A stretch of DNA of 64,000 bases from the NCBI GenBank assembly GCA_033764775.1, contig JANRIQ010000002.1, positions 186,001-250,000 of the forward strand, in the 5' to 3' direction. A program made the translations under genes and the position numbers. This document shows, in pieces, positions 8,902 to 19,382 of this stretch. Position 1 is the first letter of the stretch. Every line of letters begins with the position of its first letter. Source of the DNA: JAWXCE01 sp033764775. Lineage in GTDB: Bacteria; Pseudomonadota; Alphaproteobacteria; Rhizobiales; Rhodomicrobiaceae. The notes below the pieces were generated by a model. It saw only the letters and a list, made by a program, of their open reading frames with translations, had not been told where the DNA came from and ran no database searches.

Positions 8902-9378
8902 GTGAAGCTGCGCATCATCGCGGTCGGCCGTCTCAAGGAGGACGCCGAGGCCGTGCTCGTGCGGCGGTATGCGGAGCGGCTGGAGCCGTTCGCCCGCGCC
9001 ATCGGCATCGGGCCGCTGACCATCACGGAGATCGCTGAGGCCCGCGGCGAGCCTGCGTTGCGCAAGCGGGCGGAGGGCGCGGAGATCATGCGCCTCTCGG
9101 GCGGCATTCCCATTGTGGCGCTGGATGAGGGCGGCGAAGCGCTCACAAGCGAGGAGTTGGCGCAATGGCTGCGCAGGCTTCGCGACGACGGCTGCGCGGG
9201 GTTGGCGTTCGCCATTGGCGGCGCGGATGGCCACGCGGCCGAGGTGATCGCCGCGGCTCGACGCTCCATCTCCCTCGGACGGATCACACTGCCCCACGGC
9301 CTCGCCCGCGCCGTTTTGGCCGAGCAACTCTACCGCGCGGCGACGATCATCGCCGGCCACCCCTATCACCGCGCCTGA
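8902..9378 (+). CDS. rlmH: 23S rRNA pseudouridine-1915 N3-methyltransferase
   Basis: 158 residues, GTG start. SPOUT-class methyltransferase that methylates pseudouridine 1915 in helix 69 of assembled ribosomes. The knot motif FAIGGADGH (103-111), LPHGLARAVLAEQLYRA (130-146) and the C-terminal HPYHR tail that completes the active site are all present. It starts 12 bp after rsfS, so both ribosome-related genes are probably one transcript. Confidence 0.94.
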   Translation: MKLRIIAVGRLKEDAEAVLVRRYAERLEPFARAIGIGPLTITEIAEARGEPALRKRAEGAEIMRLSGGIPIVALDEGGEALTSEELAQWLRRLRDDGCAGLAFAIGGADGHAAEVIAAARRSISLGRITLPHGLARAVLAEQLYRAATIIAGHPYHRA

Positions 9379-9468
9379 GCGCCGCCGCCCGAACCCGCTC
9401 CCCGCCCCACCTCCGCCTTGATCCTCCGCGATGTTAACCCCGACCGGCAATCCGACACTCTGGAGCTT

Positions 9469-9496
9469 TTGACACATGACCCGGACATGCTAACTT
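9469..9496 (+). promoter_or_regulatory. Possible promoter of envC
   Basis: A perfect TTGACA at 9469-9474 is followed after 16 bp by a weak TAACTT. The envC ATG is at 9504, which would leave almost no leader, so either the transcript is leaderless or only the -35 match is meaningful. Sequence-based guess. Confidence 0.25.
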
Positions 9497-9503
9497 CAGA
9501 GCC

Positions 9504-10868
9504 ATGAACCGCCTGAGATTTCTCCCCTCATCATCAGTAAAAACCGTTTGCGCCGCCCGCTGCGCCGTTTGGGCCGCCTTTGCCGTTGCGGTACTGGCCG
9601 CGTTCGCGCCGGATAGGGCCGCCGCGCAGTCCCCCAAGCCGCCCGCGTCGCCCAAGGCCGCGCCGCCCAAGCTCACGCCCGAAGAGGCCGCCCGGCTGGT
9701 GGAGCAGCACAGGGACCAGCTTCAGCAGGTCGAGGGCGAGAAAGAAAACGTCTCCCGCGAGGTGGAGGCTTTGGCCTTCGAGCGCGCGAGACTGAAGTCT
9801 GAGCTCATCGAGAAGGCGCAGAAGATTAAAGCGACCGAGCGGCGCGTCTCCGCCGTGGAGTCCGAGGTCAACAGTCTGCGCGAGCGCGAGGCGGCCATGC
9901 GCGCCGATCTCGCCGGCCGTCAAAAGGAAATGGCGCAACTGCTGGCCGTGCTGCAGCGGCTTGGGCGGCAACCGCCGCCGGTGATGGTGACGAAACGCGA
10001 GGACGCCTTGGAGATGGTGCGCAGCGGCATGCTTCTGGCGCACTCGTTCAAGACGATCCGCCCGATGGCCGAAAAGCTGGCAGGCGACCTCGAACGTTTG
10101 GAGACGCTGAGCGCGGAGTTGGAGCGACGCAAGGGCCGGCAGCGGGTGCTCCTCGCCGACTTGGCCCGCCGGCGCCAGGAGATCGAGCCGGTGCTCGCCG
10201 CCCAGCGCGAACAGTTGAAGGTGGGGCAGGCGCGGCTCGACATGCTGGCCGCCGCCTCGGTCAAACACGCGCAGGCCATTTCCAATCTGGGAGAGCTGCT
10301 CGTCAAGCTCGACAAGGAGCTGGCGATGCAGACGAATCTCGGCGTCTACGAGGCGGAGCTTAAAAGCGGCGCCGCAGTGGAGATCCGGCCCGAGGCGAAA
10401 AAGCTCGCCTTCGTTCAGCCCGCCCGCCTAAAGCCTGCGCTGCCGTTCCAGGAGACGAAAGGCCTGCTGCCCATTCCGGCCGACGGCGTGCGCAAGCGCA
10501 GTTTCGGCCAGCCCGACGGCTATGGCGGGACGTATAAGGGCATCGCCATCGAGACGCGGGACAGGGCGCAAATCACGGCCCCGTGCGACGGCTGGGTGCA
10601 GTATGCCGATAATTTGAAAAATTATGGCCCGCTCTTGATTATCAACGCAGGTGGTGGGTATCATATTCTCTTAGCGGGAATGGAGCAGTTCCAAGTCACC
10701 GTGAACCAGTTTGTGCTGGCGGGCGAACCGATTGCCGTAATGGGTTCGCAGAAAGGCGCCGACGGTTCGAGCGAGAGCGCGAAGCCGCTGCTTTATGTGG
10801 AATTCCGTAAAGACCAGCGGCCCATAGATCCAGACCCCTGGTGGTCGTCAGGGGTTGAAAAAGGTTAA
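9504..10868 (+). CDS. envC: EnvC-type murein hydrolase activator (coiled coil plus LytM domain)
   Basis: 454 residues. Signal peptide at 1-42 (ending AAAQS), a long charged coiled coil (about 50-280) and a C-terminal M23/LytM domain (about 330-445). EnvC/DipM-like factors activate amidases at the division septum. The usual zinc-binding HxH of active M23 enzymes is not evident (GYHILLAGMEQF is found there), fitting a non-catalytic activator. It ends 4 bp before ctpA; the envC-ctpA pair is conserved in Alphaproteobacteria. Confidence 0.88.
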   Translation: MNRLRFLPSSSVKTVCAARCAVWAAFAVAVLAAFAPDRAAAQSPKPPASPKAAPPKLTPEEAARLVEQHRDQLQQVEGEKENVSREVEALAFERARLKSELIEKAQKIKATERRVSAVESEVNSLREREAAMRADLAGRQKEMAQLLAVLQRLGRQPPPVMVTKREDALEMVRSGMLLAHSFKTIRPMAEKLAGDLERLETLSAELERRKGRQRVLLADLARRRQEIEPVLAAQREQLKVGQARLDMLAAASVKHAQAISNLGELLVKLDKELAMQTNLGVYEAELKSGAAVEIRPEAKKLAFVQPARLKPALPFQETKGLLPIPADGVRKRSFGQPDGYGGTYKGIAIETRDRAQITAPCDGWVQYADNLKNYGPLLIINAGGGYHILLAGMEQFQVTVNQFVLAGEPIAVMGSQKGADGSSESAKPLLYVEFRKDQRPIDPDPWWSSGVEKG

Positions 10869-10872
10869 TTAC

Positions 10873-12213
10873 ATGCGGAAACCGGAGTTTTTCCTGTGGG
10901 TGTTGCTGGTGGTCACCGTGACCGCGGCGACGACCTCGATCTTCCACGCCACGCGAGGCCAGTCGGCGATCGCCGGCGGCAACGCCGAGATTTATCGGCA
11001 GCTCGATCTGTTCGCCGATGTGTTGGAGCGCGTGCGCTCGGACTATGTGGAGCGTCCTGACGACACGAAGCTGATCGACAACGCGATCAACGGCATGCTG
11101 AACGGCCTCGACCCGCACTCGTCGTTTATGAACGCGAAAAACTTCGACGACATGCAGGTTCAGACGAAAGGCGAGTTCGGCGGCCTGGGCATCGAGGTCA
11201 CGATGGAGGACGGGTTCGTCAAGGTGGTTTCCCCCATCGAGAACACGCCCGCGGAAAAAGCCGGCATCCTGCCCAACGACTACATCACGCATCTCGACAA
11301 TGAGAGCATCCAGGGCATCACGCTCGAGGAAGCCGTTGAAAAGATGCGCGGGCCGGTCAATGCGCCCATCGTGCTCACCGTGATGCGCAAAGGGGTGGCC
11401 GACCCGTTCGACGTGAAGATCGTGCGCGACGTGGTGCGGATCAATCCGGTGCGGTTCAACGCCGAGGACGATGTGGCATATATCCGCATTAAGCAGTTCA
11501 GCGAACAGACGACCGAGGAACTGAAGCGCGCCATTGAGGAGATGAAGAAGACAATTGGTCCTAAGCTCAAGGGCTATGTGATCGACCTTCGCAACAACCC
11601 GGGCGGTCTGCTCGACCAGGCCGTCGGCGTGTCCGACGCATTTCTCGATCAGGGCGCCATCGTACTGACGCGCGGCCGCAATTTGAGCGAGACCCAACGC
11701 CAGAACGCCAAACTCGGCGACCTGACGGACGGCAAAGAGGTGGTCGTGCTCATCAATGGCGGCTCGGCTTCCGCGTCGGAGATCGTCGCCGGCGCCATCC
11801 AGGATCAGAAGCGCGGGGTCGTCGTGGGCACGCGCTCGTTCGGCAAGGGTTCGGTGCAAACCATCATCCCGCTCGGCTCGAAGAACGGCGCGATCCGGTT
11901 GACGACCGCACGCTATTACACGCCCTCCGGCCGCTCGATCCAGGCGAAAGGCATCGAGCCGACCCATGTGGTCGAGCAGGACTTGCCCGAGGACGGCAGC
12001 GTGAAGCCCGTCACTTCGCGGGGAGAGGCCAGCCTGCGCGGTCATCTCAAAAACGAGGGCGAAGGCAAGGAAAACTCAGGCAGCTCGGCCTATGTCCCCA
12101 AGGACAAGGAGAAAGACAAGCAGCTTAAGTTCGCCTTGGATTATATCCGCGGCTTCAAGGAGGAGTTGAAGAAAGCCGACATCCTCGCGCGGAAGAACGT
12201 ATCCGCCAACTAA
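10873..12213 (+). CDS. ctpA: Carboxyl-terminal processing protease, S41 family
   Basis: 446 residues from ATG 10873, with AAAAAGG 8 bp upstream; a TTG at 10855 inside envC is less likely. N-terminal hydrophobic segment (3-22) for export or anchoring, PDZ domain (about 90-175), and S41 peptidase core with FSEQTTEEL, DLRNNPGG, the serine segment NGGSASASEI (295-304) and the lysine in RSFGKGSVQ (K325). It cleaves C-terminal tails of periplasmic proteins; in relatives it acts with envelope hydrolases. The C-terminal 60 residues are charged and low-complexity. Confidence 0.92.
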   Translation: MRKPEFFLWVLLVVTVTAATTSIFHATRGQSAIAGGNAEIYRQLDLFADVLERVRSDYVERPDDTKLIDNAINGMLNGLDPHSSFMNAKNFDDMQVQTKGEFGGLGIEVTMEDGFVKVVSPIENTPAEKAGILPNDYITHLDNESIQGITLEEAVEKMRGPVNAPIVLTVMRKGVADPFDVKIVRDVVRINPVRFNAEDDVAYIRIKQFSEQTTEELKRAIEEMKKTIGPKLKGYVIDLRNNPGGLLDQAVGVSDAFLDQGAIVLTRGRNLSETQRQNAKLGDLTDGKEVVVLINGGSASASEIVAGAIQDQKRGVVVGTRSFGKGSVQTIIPLGSKNGAIRLTTARYYTPSGRSIQAKGIEPTHVVEQDLPEDGSVKPVTSRGEASLRGHLKNEGEGKENSGSSAYVPKDKEKDKQLKFALDYIRGFKEELKKADILARKNVSAN

Positions 12214-12258
12214 CGAACGCTGACCGAGACGTTTGTTCCGCTCTGGCGCAATAATAAA

Positions 12259-12282
12259 TTGGGGGATCGTTCGATCCCCCAA
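12259..12282. terminator. Strong hairpin after ctpA
   Basis: Perfect inverted repeat TTGGGGGATCG / CGATCCCCCAA with two bases between the arms, 45 bp after the ctpA stop. There is no T-run on the plus strand after it (AAAACAG follows), while the minus strand has an A/T-rich flank. It may act as a terminator or as an mRNA-stabilising stem. Confidence 0.55.
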
Positions 12283-12390
12283 AACAGTTTCAGCGACGCC
12301 TCACCAAATTTTAGCCATACTCAACCCGGTCTGATATGCTGTATGCATGCGCCGAGGGGCAGGCGCAAACGCCTAGAACGGTGAATTCGC

Positions 12391-13974
12391 ATGAAATCCT
12401 TAATCGTCACAGCTGCGGCGACGATCGCTCTGTTCGCGGGGGGCGTGCTCGTCGTTTACGACACTCCGGCGCCTCAAAGCCCGCCGCTGCGCTATGTGGT
12501 GAAAATCGACCCGCCGGAGTTCTCGGCGACGGCGGGCGCCCCTCGCGATGACCGAGCCGCAGCAGCGCCGGAGTTCGCGCGCGCGGACCAGCCGCCTTTT
12601 CGCCCGATGATGGGTGCGGAGGCCCCGCCTGACGCGCGCGACGCCGACCGCGCTGGTGACGACCGCTCGCCGCTGGACGCCGCGCCCACGCCATCCGATC
12701 TGGCGGCGGCGCCGCCACCCGCGCCCGATGAAGCGCCCTTCAGCGGCCCCCGCTCTCCTGTCGCCCGGGTCGAACCGCCCGCCTCCCCCTTCGACCAGCG
12801 TTTCCCCGCGCCGCGCGCCCGCTCGCCGTTCGACACGGTGTTCGCCGCGACGCCGGATGGCGTCGTCGACACGTCCGCCATCGCCGCTTCGGCTGACAAC
12901 GAACCGGCTCAGCCCGACGCGACGTCCGGCGACGGCGCTGACGCTTCTCCATCGCCAAGGCCGCCTTCGAACGATTGGGCGGCGACCACGGCCACGACGC
13001 CGACGCCCGGGTCCGATCCAGCTCCGAGCGCGTTTGCGGCCACCGAACCTGCCCCGCAACCCGCCGCAGCGCCGCGCAATTCCGGCTCCAGCGCCGCAAC
13101 AATCCCCACGCCGCCCTTGCCTCGCAAACGCGCGCAGTCGCAGCCGCCGATCCCGCGCGACGCCACGTCGAGCATCGCGCCGGCGGCGCCCGTGGTCGCC
13201 ACCGCCGGATCAGAGGTGCGCAACGCCGCCGAGACATCCGTGCTGTTCGCGGCCAACGCCGTCGCGCCCGCAGCGGCTTTGCGCCGCGAGGGGGCGTGCA
13301 AGGTGGGCCTGATCGTTCGTGACCTGGGCGAGGACGAGCGCGAAACCTACAGCGCCATCAATTCGTTGAAGCCGGCCGTCAGCCTCGCCTTCACCCCGCA
13401 TGGGCGTGATGTGAAAGGCTGGGCCATGCGCGCGCTACAGACCGGGCACGAGGTTTTTCTCGGCGTGCCTATGGAGCCGTCTGCGCCGTCCGCCGAGCCA
13501 GCCCCGCCCAACATGCTGCTCGCCAGCCTCTCGACCGACGAGAACATGAAGCGGCTCGATGCCGTGCTTTCCCTCGTCGATGGCCATAGCGGCGTCATCA
13601 ATATCATGGGCGGCAAGCTCGCGCAGACGCCCGAGGCGGTGAAGCCGTTCATGCTGGCGCTCAAGCGCCGAGGCCTGGCCTATGTCGATGACGGCGCGGC
13701 GGCGCACCCATACGCCATATTGCTCGCCGCGCAACTTGACGTGCGCTATCGCATCGCGGACGCCAAGATCGGCGCCATGCCATCGCCCGCCGCCATCCAG
13801 CGCGAACTTGCCGCTGTCGAGGAAATGGCCTGCAAAAAAGGCGACGCGCTCGCCATCGCCAATGCGGATGCGGAGACGCTTCGCCAGATCGTGATATGGT
13901 CGGCGGGGCTTGAGGCCCGCAACGTGTCGCTGGTGCCGGCCAGTCAGATCGTGACAGCTGTCGTCCTTCCCTGA
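12391..13974 (+). CDS. Divergent polysaccharide deacetylase family protein (YibQ/DUF610-like)
   Basis: 527 residues. Short N-terminal membrane/signal segment (1-22), a very long Pro/Ala/Asp-rich disordered region (about 28-300), then a divergent polysaccharide deacetylase domain (about 303-525) recognised by SLAFTPHGRDVKGWAM, GHEVFLGVPMEP, NIMGGKL and LAYVDDGAAA. At the first active-site segment the protein reads LIVRDLGED, whereas as I recall relatives carry an Asp at the Arg position. This may weaken catalysis. It follows envC-ctpA and precedes rppH, the standard order in this lineage. Periplasmic role in envelope metabolism is inferred. Confidence 0.82.
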   Translation: MKSLIVTAAATIALFAGGVLVVYDTPAPQSPPLRYVVKIDPPEFSATAGAPRDDRAAAAPEFARADQPPFRPMMGAEAPPDARDADRAGDDRSPLDAAPTPSDLAAAPPPAPDEAPFSGPRSPVARVEPPASPFDQRFPAPRARSPFDTVFAATPDGVVDTSAIAASADNEPAQPDATSGDGADASPSPRPPSNDWAATTATTPTPGSDPAPSAFAATEPAPQPAAAPRNSGSSAATIPTPPLPRKRAQSQPPIPRDATSSIAPAAPVVATAGSEVRNAAETSVLFAANAVAPAAALRREGACKVGLIVRDLGEDERETYSAINSLKPAVSLAFTPHGRDVKGWAMRALQTGHEVFLGVPMEPSAPSAEPAPPNMLLASLSTDENMKRLDAVLSLVDGHSGVINIMGGKLAQTPEAVKPFMLALKRRGLAYVDDGAAAHPYAILLAAQLDVRYRIADAKIGAMPSPAAIQRELAAVEEMACKKGDALAIANADAETLRQIVIWSAGLEARNVSLVPASQIVTAVVLP

Positions 13975-13988
13975 GGTTGACCCGCCGC

Positions 13989-14510
13989 ATGTCCCTCCGC
14001 GATACTATGCCTTATCGCCGCTGCGTGGGCGTGATGCTGCTCAACGCGGACAACCATGTGTGGGTGGGCCGGCGGCACGAAAACCTCATTGTGGAGGAGA
14101 CTATTTTCCGCTGGCAAATGCCCCAAGGCGGGATCGACCCCGGCGAGGAGCCGCGCGCCGCAGCGGTTCGCGAGCTGTTCGAGGAGACGGGCGCGCGCTC
14201 AGCGGAGATCATCGCGGAGAGCGGCGGCTGGCTGACCTACGATCTGCCCGAGCCGGCGATTGGCGTGGCGCTCAAAGGCAAATATCGCGGTCAAACCATG
14301 AAGTGGTTCGCCATGCGCTTCACGGGCGACGAGGCCGAGTTCGACATCAGCCGCATCAACGACACCTCGCCGGAGTTCGACGCGTGGCGCTGGGTCGCGC
14401 CGAATGAGCTCGCCGCCATGGTCGTGCCGTTCAAGCGGCTGGTGTATGAGGCCGTGGTGGCCGAGTTCGCGGATATCCTTCAGGGCCGGACTCGACGCGC
14501 TTCCCCCTAG
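13989..14510 (+). CDS. rppH: RNA pyrophosphohydrolase (Nudix)
   Basis: 173 residues from ATG 13989; TTG 13977 is an alternative. RppH removes pyrophosphate from 5'-triphosphate mRNA, starting decay. Complete Nudix box GGIDPGEEPRAAAVRELFEE (20 residues) followed by TGA, plus the early PYRRCVGVMLLN and late WRWVAPNEL typical of RppH. Last gene of the plus-strand run; it is convergent with atpC, 15 bp away. Confidence 0.92.
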   Translation: MSLRDTMPYRRCVGVMLLNADNHVWVGRRHENLIVEETIFRWQMPQGGIDPGEEPRAAAVRELFEETGARSAEIIAESGGWLTYDLPEPAIGVALKGKYRGQTMKWFAMRFTGDEAEFDISRINDTSPEFDAWRWVAPNELAAMVVPFKRLVYEAVVAEFADILQGRTRRASP

Positions 14511-14525
14511 GCGACTAACCCGCGT

Positions 14526-14930
14526 TCACGCCAACTTCAGCGTATCCCGCAGGCTCGAAAGCCGCTCAACCACATCGATGGCGTGGAAGCGCGTGTCGTC
14601 ATCGGCCGCGTTCGCCACATCGTCTTGAGCCACGCGGATCTGCTCGGCGAGAGCGGAGTCGGTGAGTTCAGACAGCGGCATCGCCGTCTCGGCCAGCACG
14701 GTGAGCTCGTCCGGCCCCACCTCGGCGAAACCGCCGCGCACGAAATAGCGCGTCTCAGCGCCGCCCGCCGACGCCGTCAAAACGCCGGGGCGCAAGGTGG
14801 AGATAAACGGCGCGTGTTTGGGCAGCACCGTGAAGTCGCCCTCCGCGCCTGGCACGATGACCTGGTCGGCGTTGGCCGACATCAGGAGCCTTTCCGGAGA
14901 CACCAGATCGAATTTAAAGGTTTCAGTCAT
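14526..14930 (-). CDS. atpC: F1 ATP synthase epsilon subunit
   Basis: 134 residues. Central-stalk subunit linking rotation to F0 and inhibiting ATP hydrolysis. The N-terminal beta-sandwich is clear (FDLVSPERLL, VPGAEGDFTVLPKHAPFI, YFVRGGFAEV) with a C-terminal helical part. Its ATG overlaps the end of the upstream exported-protein gene by 8 bp, so its translation is probably coupled to that gene and not directly to atpD. Confidence 0.95.
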   Translation of the reverse strand: MTETFKFDLVSPERLLMSANADQVIVPGAEGDFTVLPKHAPFISTLRPGVLTASAGGAETRYFVRGGFAEVGPDELTVLAETAMPLSELTDSALAEQIRVAQDDVANAADDDTRFHAIDVVERLSSLRDTLKLA

Positions 14931-15468
14931 TGAATCCGGCCACCACGATCGTTGCAGTTACACCGTCTTTGCTAGGCGGATTTCGATGAGCTATCACCGC
15001 GCTTAAGAAGCGAGCTCCGACTTTTCCCTCGTAGTATGTCATCGAGAGCACATGGTCGCCGTCGCGCCGCGTCACCTTGAACGGCAAGTCCGGCCCAACC
15101 AGCCAACGCTCCCAGGCTTTTGCGACCTCGGCGCCATCGGAGAAAGTGGACACCACAGAGCAAGACCTGTTTTGGCTCGTCACAAAGCCTTGTTGTTCGG
15201 CTGGCCCCCATCGGAACGCGAGGCCCGGACGGCCCCTCAGAAGCCGTGTCTCGTCGGCGCCGGCTAGCCTTTCGGTGGCGATAGGCGGGCTGCCCTTCGC
15301 CAATAGCCCGGTCTCGCCCATGAACGCTTCTACGGGCGTGGCCGTGACCTGGCTCGGCAGGCATACAAGGAGCAACGCCTGCACCAAGCCTTCCACGACG
15401 TCGCCCGCCCGAGCGGGTCCGGCGCTCAGCGCGCCTACCAGAGCGACAACCGCAATCCTAAACCGCAT
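14923..15468 (-). CDS. Exported protein of unknown function embedded in the atp operon
   Basis: 181 residues with a clear signal peptide (1-21, cleavage after ARA). The mature part has two cysteines (C36, C103) and no motif I recognise. It lies 8 bp downstream of atpD and overlaps atpC by 8 bp, so it must be translated from the ATP synthase mRNA. Base composition matches its neighbours. Nothing in the sequence suggests an ATP synthase subunit: it lacks transmembrane helices beyond the signal. Its role there is unknown. Confidence 0.75.
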   Translation of the reverse strand: MRFRIAVVALVGALSAGPARAGDVVEGLVQALLLVCLPSQVTATPVEAFMGETGLLAKGSPPIATERLAGADETRLLRGRPGLAFRWGPAEQQGFVTSQNRSCSVVSTFSDGAEVAKAWERWLVGPDLPFKVTRRDGDHVLSMTYYEGKVGARFLSAVIAHRNPPSKDGVTATIVVAGFND

Positions 15469-15476
15469 TTTGTCTC

Positions 15477-16913
<1,437 letters not shown>

Positions 16914-16946
16914 CGTTCGTCCTCTTTCGTCTTCGCCGGTTTCCGC

Positions 16947-17834
16947 TTACAGCGCTTCGGCGCCGGAAATGATCTCGATCAGTTCTTTCGTGATGTTGGC
17001 TTGCCGCTGGCGGTTGTAATTCAAGGTCAGTTTTTTGATCATGTCGCCCGCATTGCGCGTGGCGTTGTCCATAGCCGTCATGCGCGCGCCCTGTTCGCCC
17101 GCCGCATTCTCAAGGAGCGCGCGGAAGATTTGCGTGCCGATGCTGCGCGGTAAAAGGTCGGCGAGGATTTCGTCTTCGCCCGGCTCAAACTCGTAATCCG
17201 CTGTCGGCCCGCTCGCGGCCTTCGCCTCCGCGCCCTCGGGCAGTTGCGCCGGAATGAGTTGGTGCGCGCGAGGCTTCTGAGTGAGCACGTTGACGAACTC
17301 GGAGTAGAAGATCACCGCCACGTCGAACTCGCCCGCGCCGAACATCCGCATCACGCGGCCGGAGATATCCTGCGCCGTGTCGTAGCCGAGCCGCTTCACG
17401 CCCTTCAGGTCAATGGTGTCGATGATGAGGCGGCCGTAGTCGCGCTTGAGCGCGTCAAAGCCCTTGCGGCCGATGCAGAGAATTTTGACCGTCTTGCCCT
17501 CGGCCAGACGTCTCCGGATGTTTTCCCGCGCGAGCTTGACGATGTTGGCGTTGAAGGCTCCGGCTAGGCCGCGCTCGGCGGTCGCCACGATGAAGAGATA
17601 CGTTTCCTCCTGCCCCGTGCCGGTGAGGAGCTTCGAGGTCATCGCGGTCTTCACAATGCGGGCGTTGAGGTTGCGCAGCACCCGGTCCATGCGCTCGGCA
17701 TAGGGCTTGGCGGCGAGCGCCGCATCCTGGGCGCGGCGCAGTTTCGCCGCCGCGACCATCTGCATGGCCTTTGTGATCTTTCGCGTCGCCTTCACCGAGG
17801 CGATGCGCATGCGCAGGTCTTTCAAGCTCGCCAT
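16947..17834 (-). CDS. atpG: F1 ATP synthase gamma subunit
   Basis: 295 residues. Rotating central shaft. N-terminal MASLKDLRMRIASVKATRKI and C-terminal RMTAMDNATRNAGDMIKKL and LNYNRQRQANITKELIEI are the family's conserved terminal helices that form the coiled coil inside the alpha3beta3 ring. Lies 15 bp after atpA. Confidence 0.97.
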   Translation of the reverse strand: MASLKDLRMRIASVKATRKITKAMQMVAAAKLRRAQDAALAAKPYAERMDRVLRNLNARIVKTAMTSKLLTGTGQEETYLFIVATAERGLAGAFNANIVKLARENIRRRLAEGKTVKILCIGRKGFDALKRDYGRLIIDTIDLKGVKRLGYDTAQDISGRVMRMFGAGEFDVAVIFYSEFVNVLTQKPRAHQLIPAQLPEGAEAKAASGPTADYEFEPGEDEILADLLPRSIGTQIFRALLENAAGEQGARMTAMDNATRNAGDMIKKLTLNYNRQRQANITKELIEIISGAEAL

Positions 17835-17849
17835 GGATCAAGCCGCCGC

Positions 17850-19382
17850 TTAAGCCGTGAACGACTTGGAGAAAGCGTCGAGGGCCGCACGCAAAGCCTT
17901 CTCGGCGTCGGCGTCCATCGCTTTCTTGGTGCGGATGGTGTCGAGCAGGCCTTTGTGTTCGCTACGCATGAACGACAAAAACTCACGTTCAAACTTGCCG
18001 ACCGACGCGGTGGGGATCGAGTCCAGATAGCCCTTGGTGCCCGCGTAGATGACGACAACCTGCTCCTCCACCTTGAGAGGCGAAAACTGCGGTTGTTTCA
18101 GCAGCTCGGTGAGGCGCGCGCCGCGCGCGAGCAGCTTCTGCGTGGCGGCGTCGAGGTCGGAGCCGAACTGCGCGAACGCCGCCATTTCGCGGTATTGCGC
18201 CAGCTCGCCCTTGATGGCGCCGGCCACCTGCTTCATCGCCTTGATCTGTGCGGCCGAACCCACGCGCGAAACCGACAGGCCGACGTTCACCGCCGGGCGG
18301 ATGCCCTGATAGAACAGGTCGGTTTCGAGGAAGATCTGGCCGTCGGTGATCGAAATGACGTTCGTCGGAATGTAGGCCGACACGTCGTTCGCCTGGGTCT
18401 CGACCACGGGTAGCGCGGTGAGCGAGCCGAGGCCATTCTCCTCATTCAGCTTGGCGGCGCGCTCCAGCAGGCGGGAATGCAAATAGAACACGTCGCCGGG
18501 GTAAGCTTCGCGGCCCGGCGGACGGCGCAGAAGCAGAGACATCTGGCGGTACGCGACGGCCTGCTTGGACAGATCGTCATAGACGATCAACGCATGCATG
18601 CCGTTGTCGCGGAAGTACTCGCCCATGGCGCAGCCGGTGTAGGGCGCCAGAAACTGCATAGGCGCCGGATCGGACGCGGTCGCCGCGACAACGATGGAGT
18701 ACTCCATCGCGCCGTTCTCCTCCAGCACCTTCACGAACTGGGCGACCGTCGAGCGCTTCTGGCCCACCGCCACATACACGCAATAGAGCTTTTCGCTCTC
18801 GTTGCCGGCGGCGTTGATGGATTTCTGGTTCAGGATCGCGTCGAGCGCCACTGCGGTCTTGCCGGTCTGGCGGTCGCCGATGATGAGTTCGCGCTGGCCG
18901 CGGCCGATCGGGATGAGCGCGTCGATGGCTTTGATGCCCGTCTGCATCGGCTCGTGCACGGATTTGCGCGGCAGGATGCCCGGCGCTTTCACGTCCACGC
19001 GGGCCCGCTTCTCGAATTTGATCGGCCCCTTGCCGTCGATCGGCTCGCCGAGGCCGTCCACCACGCGTCCGAGCAGGCCTTTGCCGACCGGCGCCTCAAC
19101 GATCGCGCCGGTGCGCTTCACCGTGTCGCCTTCGCGGATGTTCCTGTCCTCGCCGAAAATAACGACGCCGACGTTGTCCACTTCGAGGTTCAGCGCCATG
19201 CCTTTAACGCCGCCGGGAAACTCCACCATCTCGCCGGCCTGCACATTGTCGAGGCCGTAGACGCGCGCGATGCCGTCGCCCACCGACAGCACCTGCCCGA
19301 TCTCCGAAACTTCCGCCTCCTGGCCGAAATTCTTGATCTGCTCCTTGAGGATCGAGGAGATTTCCGAGGCGCGGATTTCCAT
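17850..19382 (-). CDS. atpA: F1 ATP synthase alpha subunit
   Basis: 510 residues. Non-catalytic nucleotide-binding subunit. P-loop GDRQTGKT at 169-176, with VYGLDNVQAGEMVEF in the N-terminal barrel and LSVSRVGSAAQ containing the arginine finger. Its ATG overlaps the atpH stop by one base, giving translational coupling. Confidence 0.98.
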   Translation of the reverse strand: MEIRASEISSILKEQIKNFGQEAEVSEIGQVLSVGDGIARVYGLDNVQAGEMVEFPGGVKGMALNLEVDNVGVVIFGEDRNIREGDTVKRTGAIVEAPVGKGLLGRVVDGLGEPIDGKGPIKFEKRARVDVKAPGILPRKSVHEPMQTGIKAIDALIPIGRGQRELIIGDRQTGKTAVALDAILNQKSINAAGNESEKLYCVYVAVGQKRSTVAQFVKVLEENGAMEYSIVVAATASDPAPMQFLAPYTGCAMGEYFRDNGMHALIVYDDLSKQAVAYRQMSLLLRRPPGREAYPGDVFYLHSRLLERAAKLNEENGLGSLTALPVVETQANDVSAYIPTNVISITDGQIFLETDLFYQGIRPAVNVGLSVSRVGSAAQIKAMKQVAGAIKGELAQYREMAAFAQFGSDLDAATQKLLARGARLTELLKQPQFSPLKVEEQVVVIYAGTKGYLDSIPTASVGKFEREFLSFMRSEHKGLLDTIRTKKAMDADAEKALRAALDAFSKSFTA

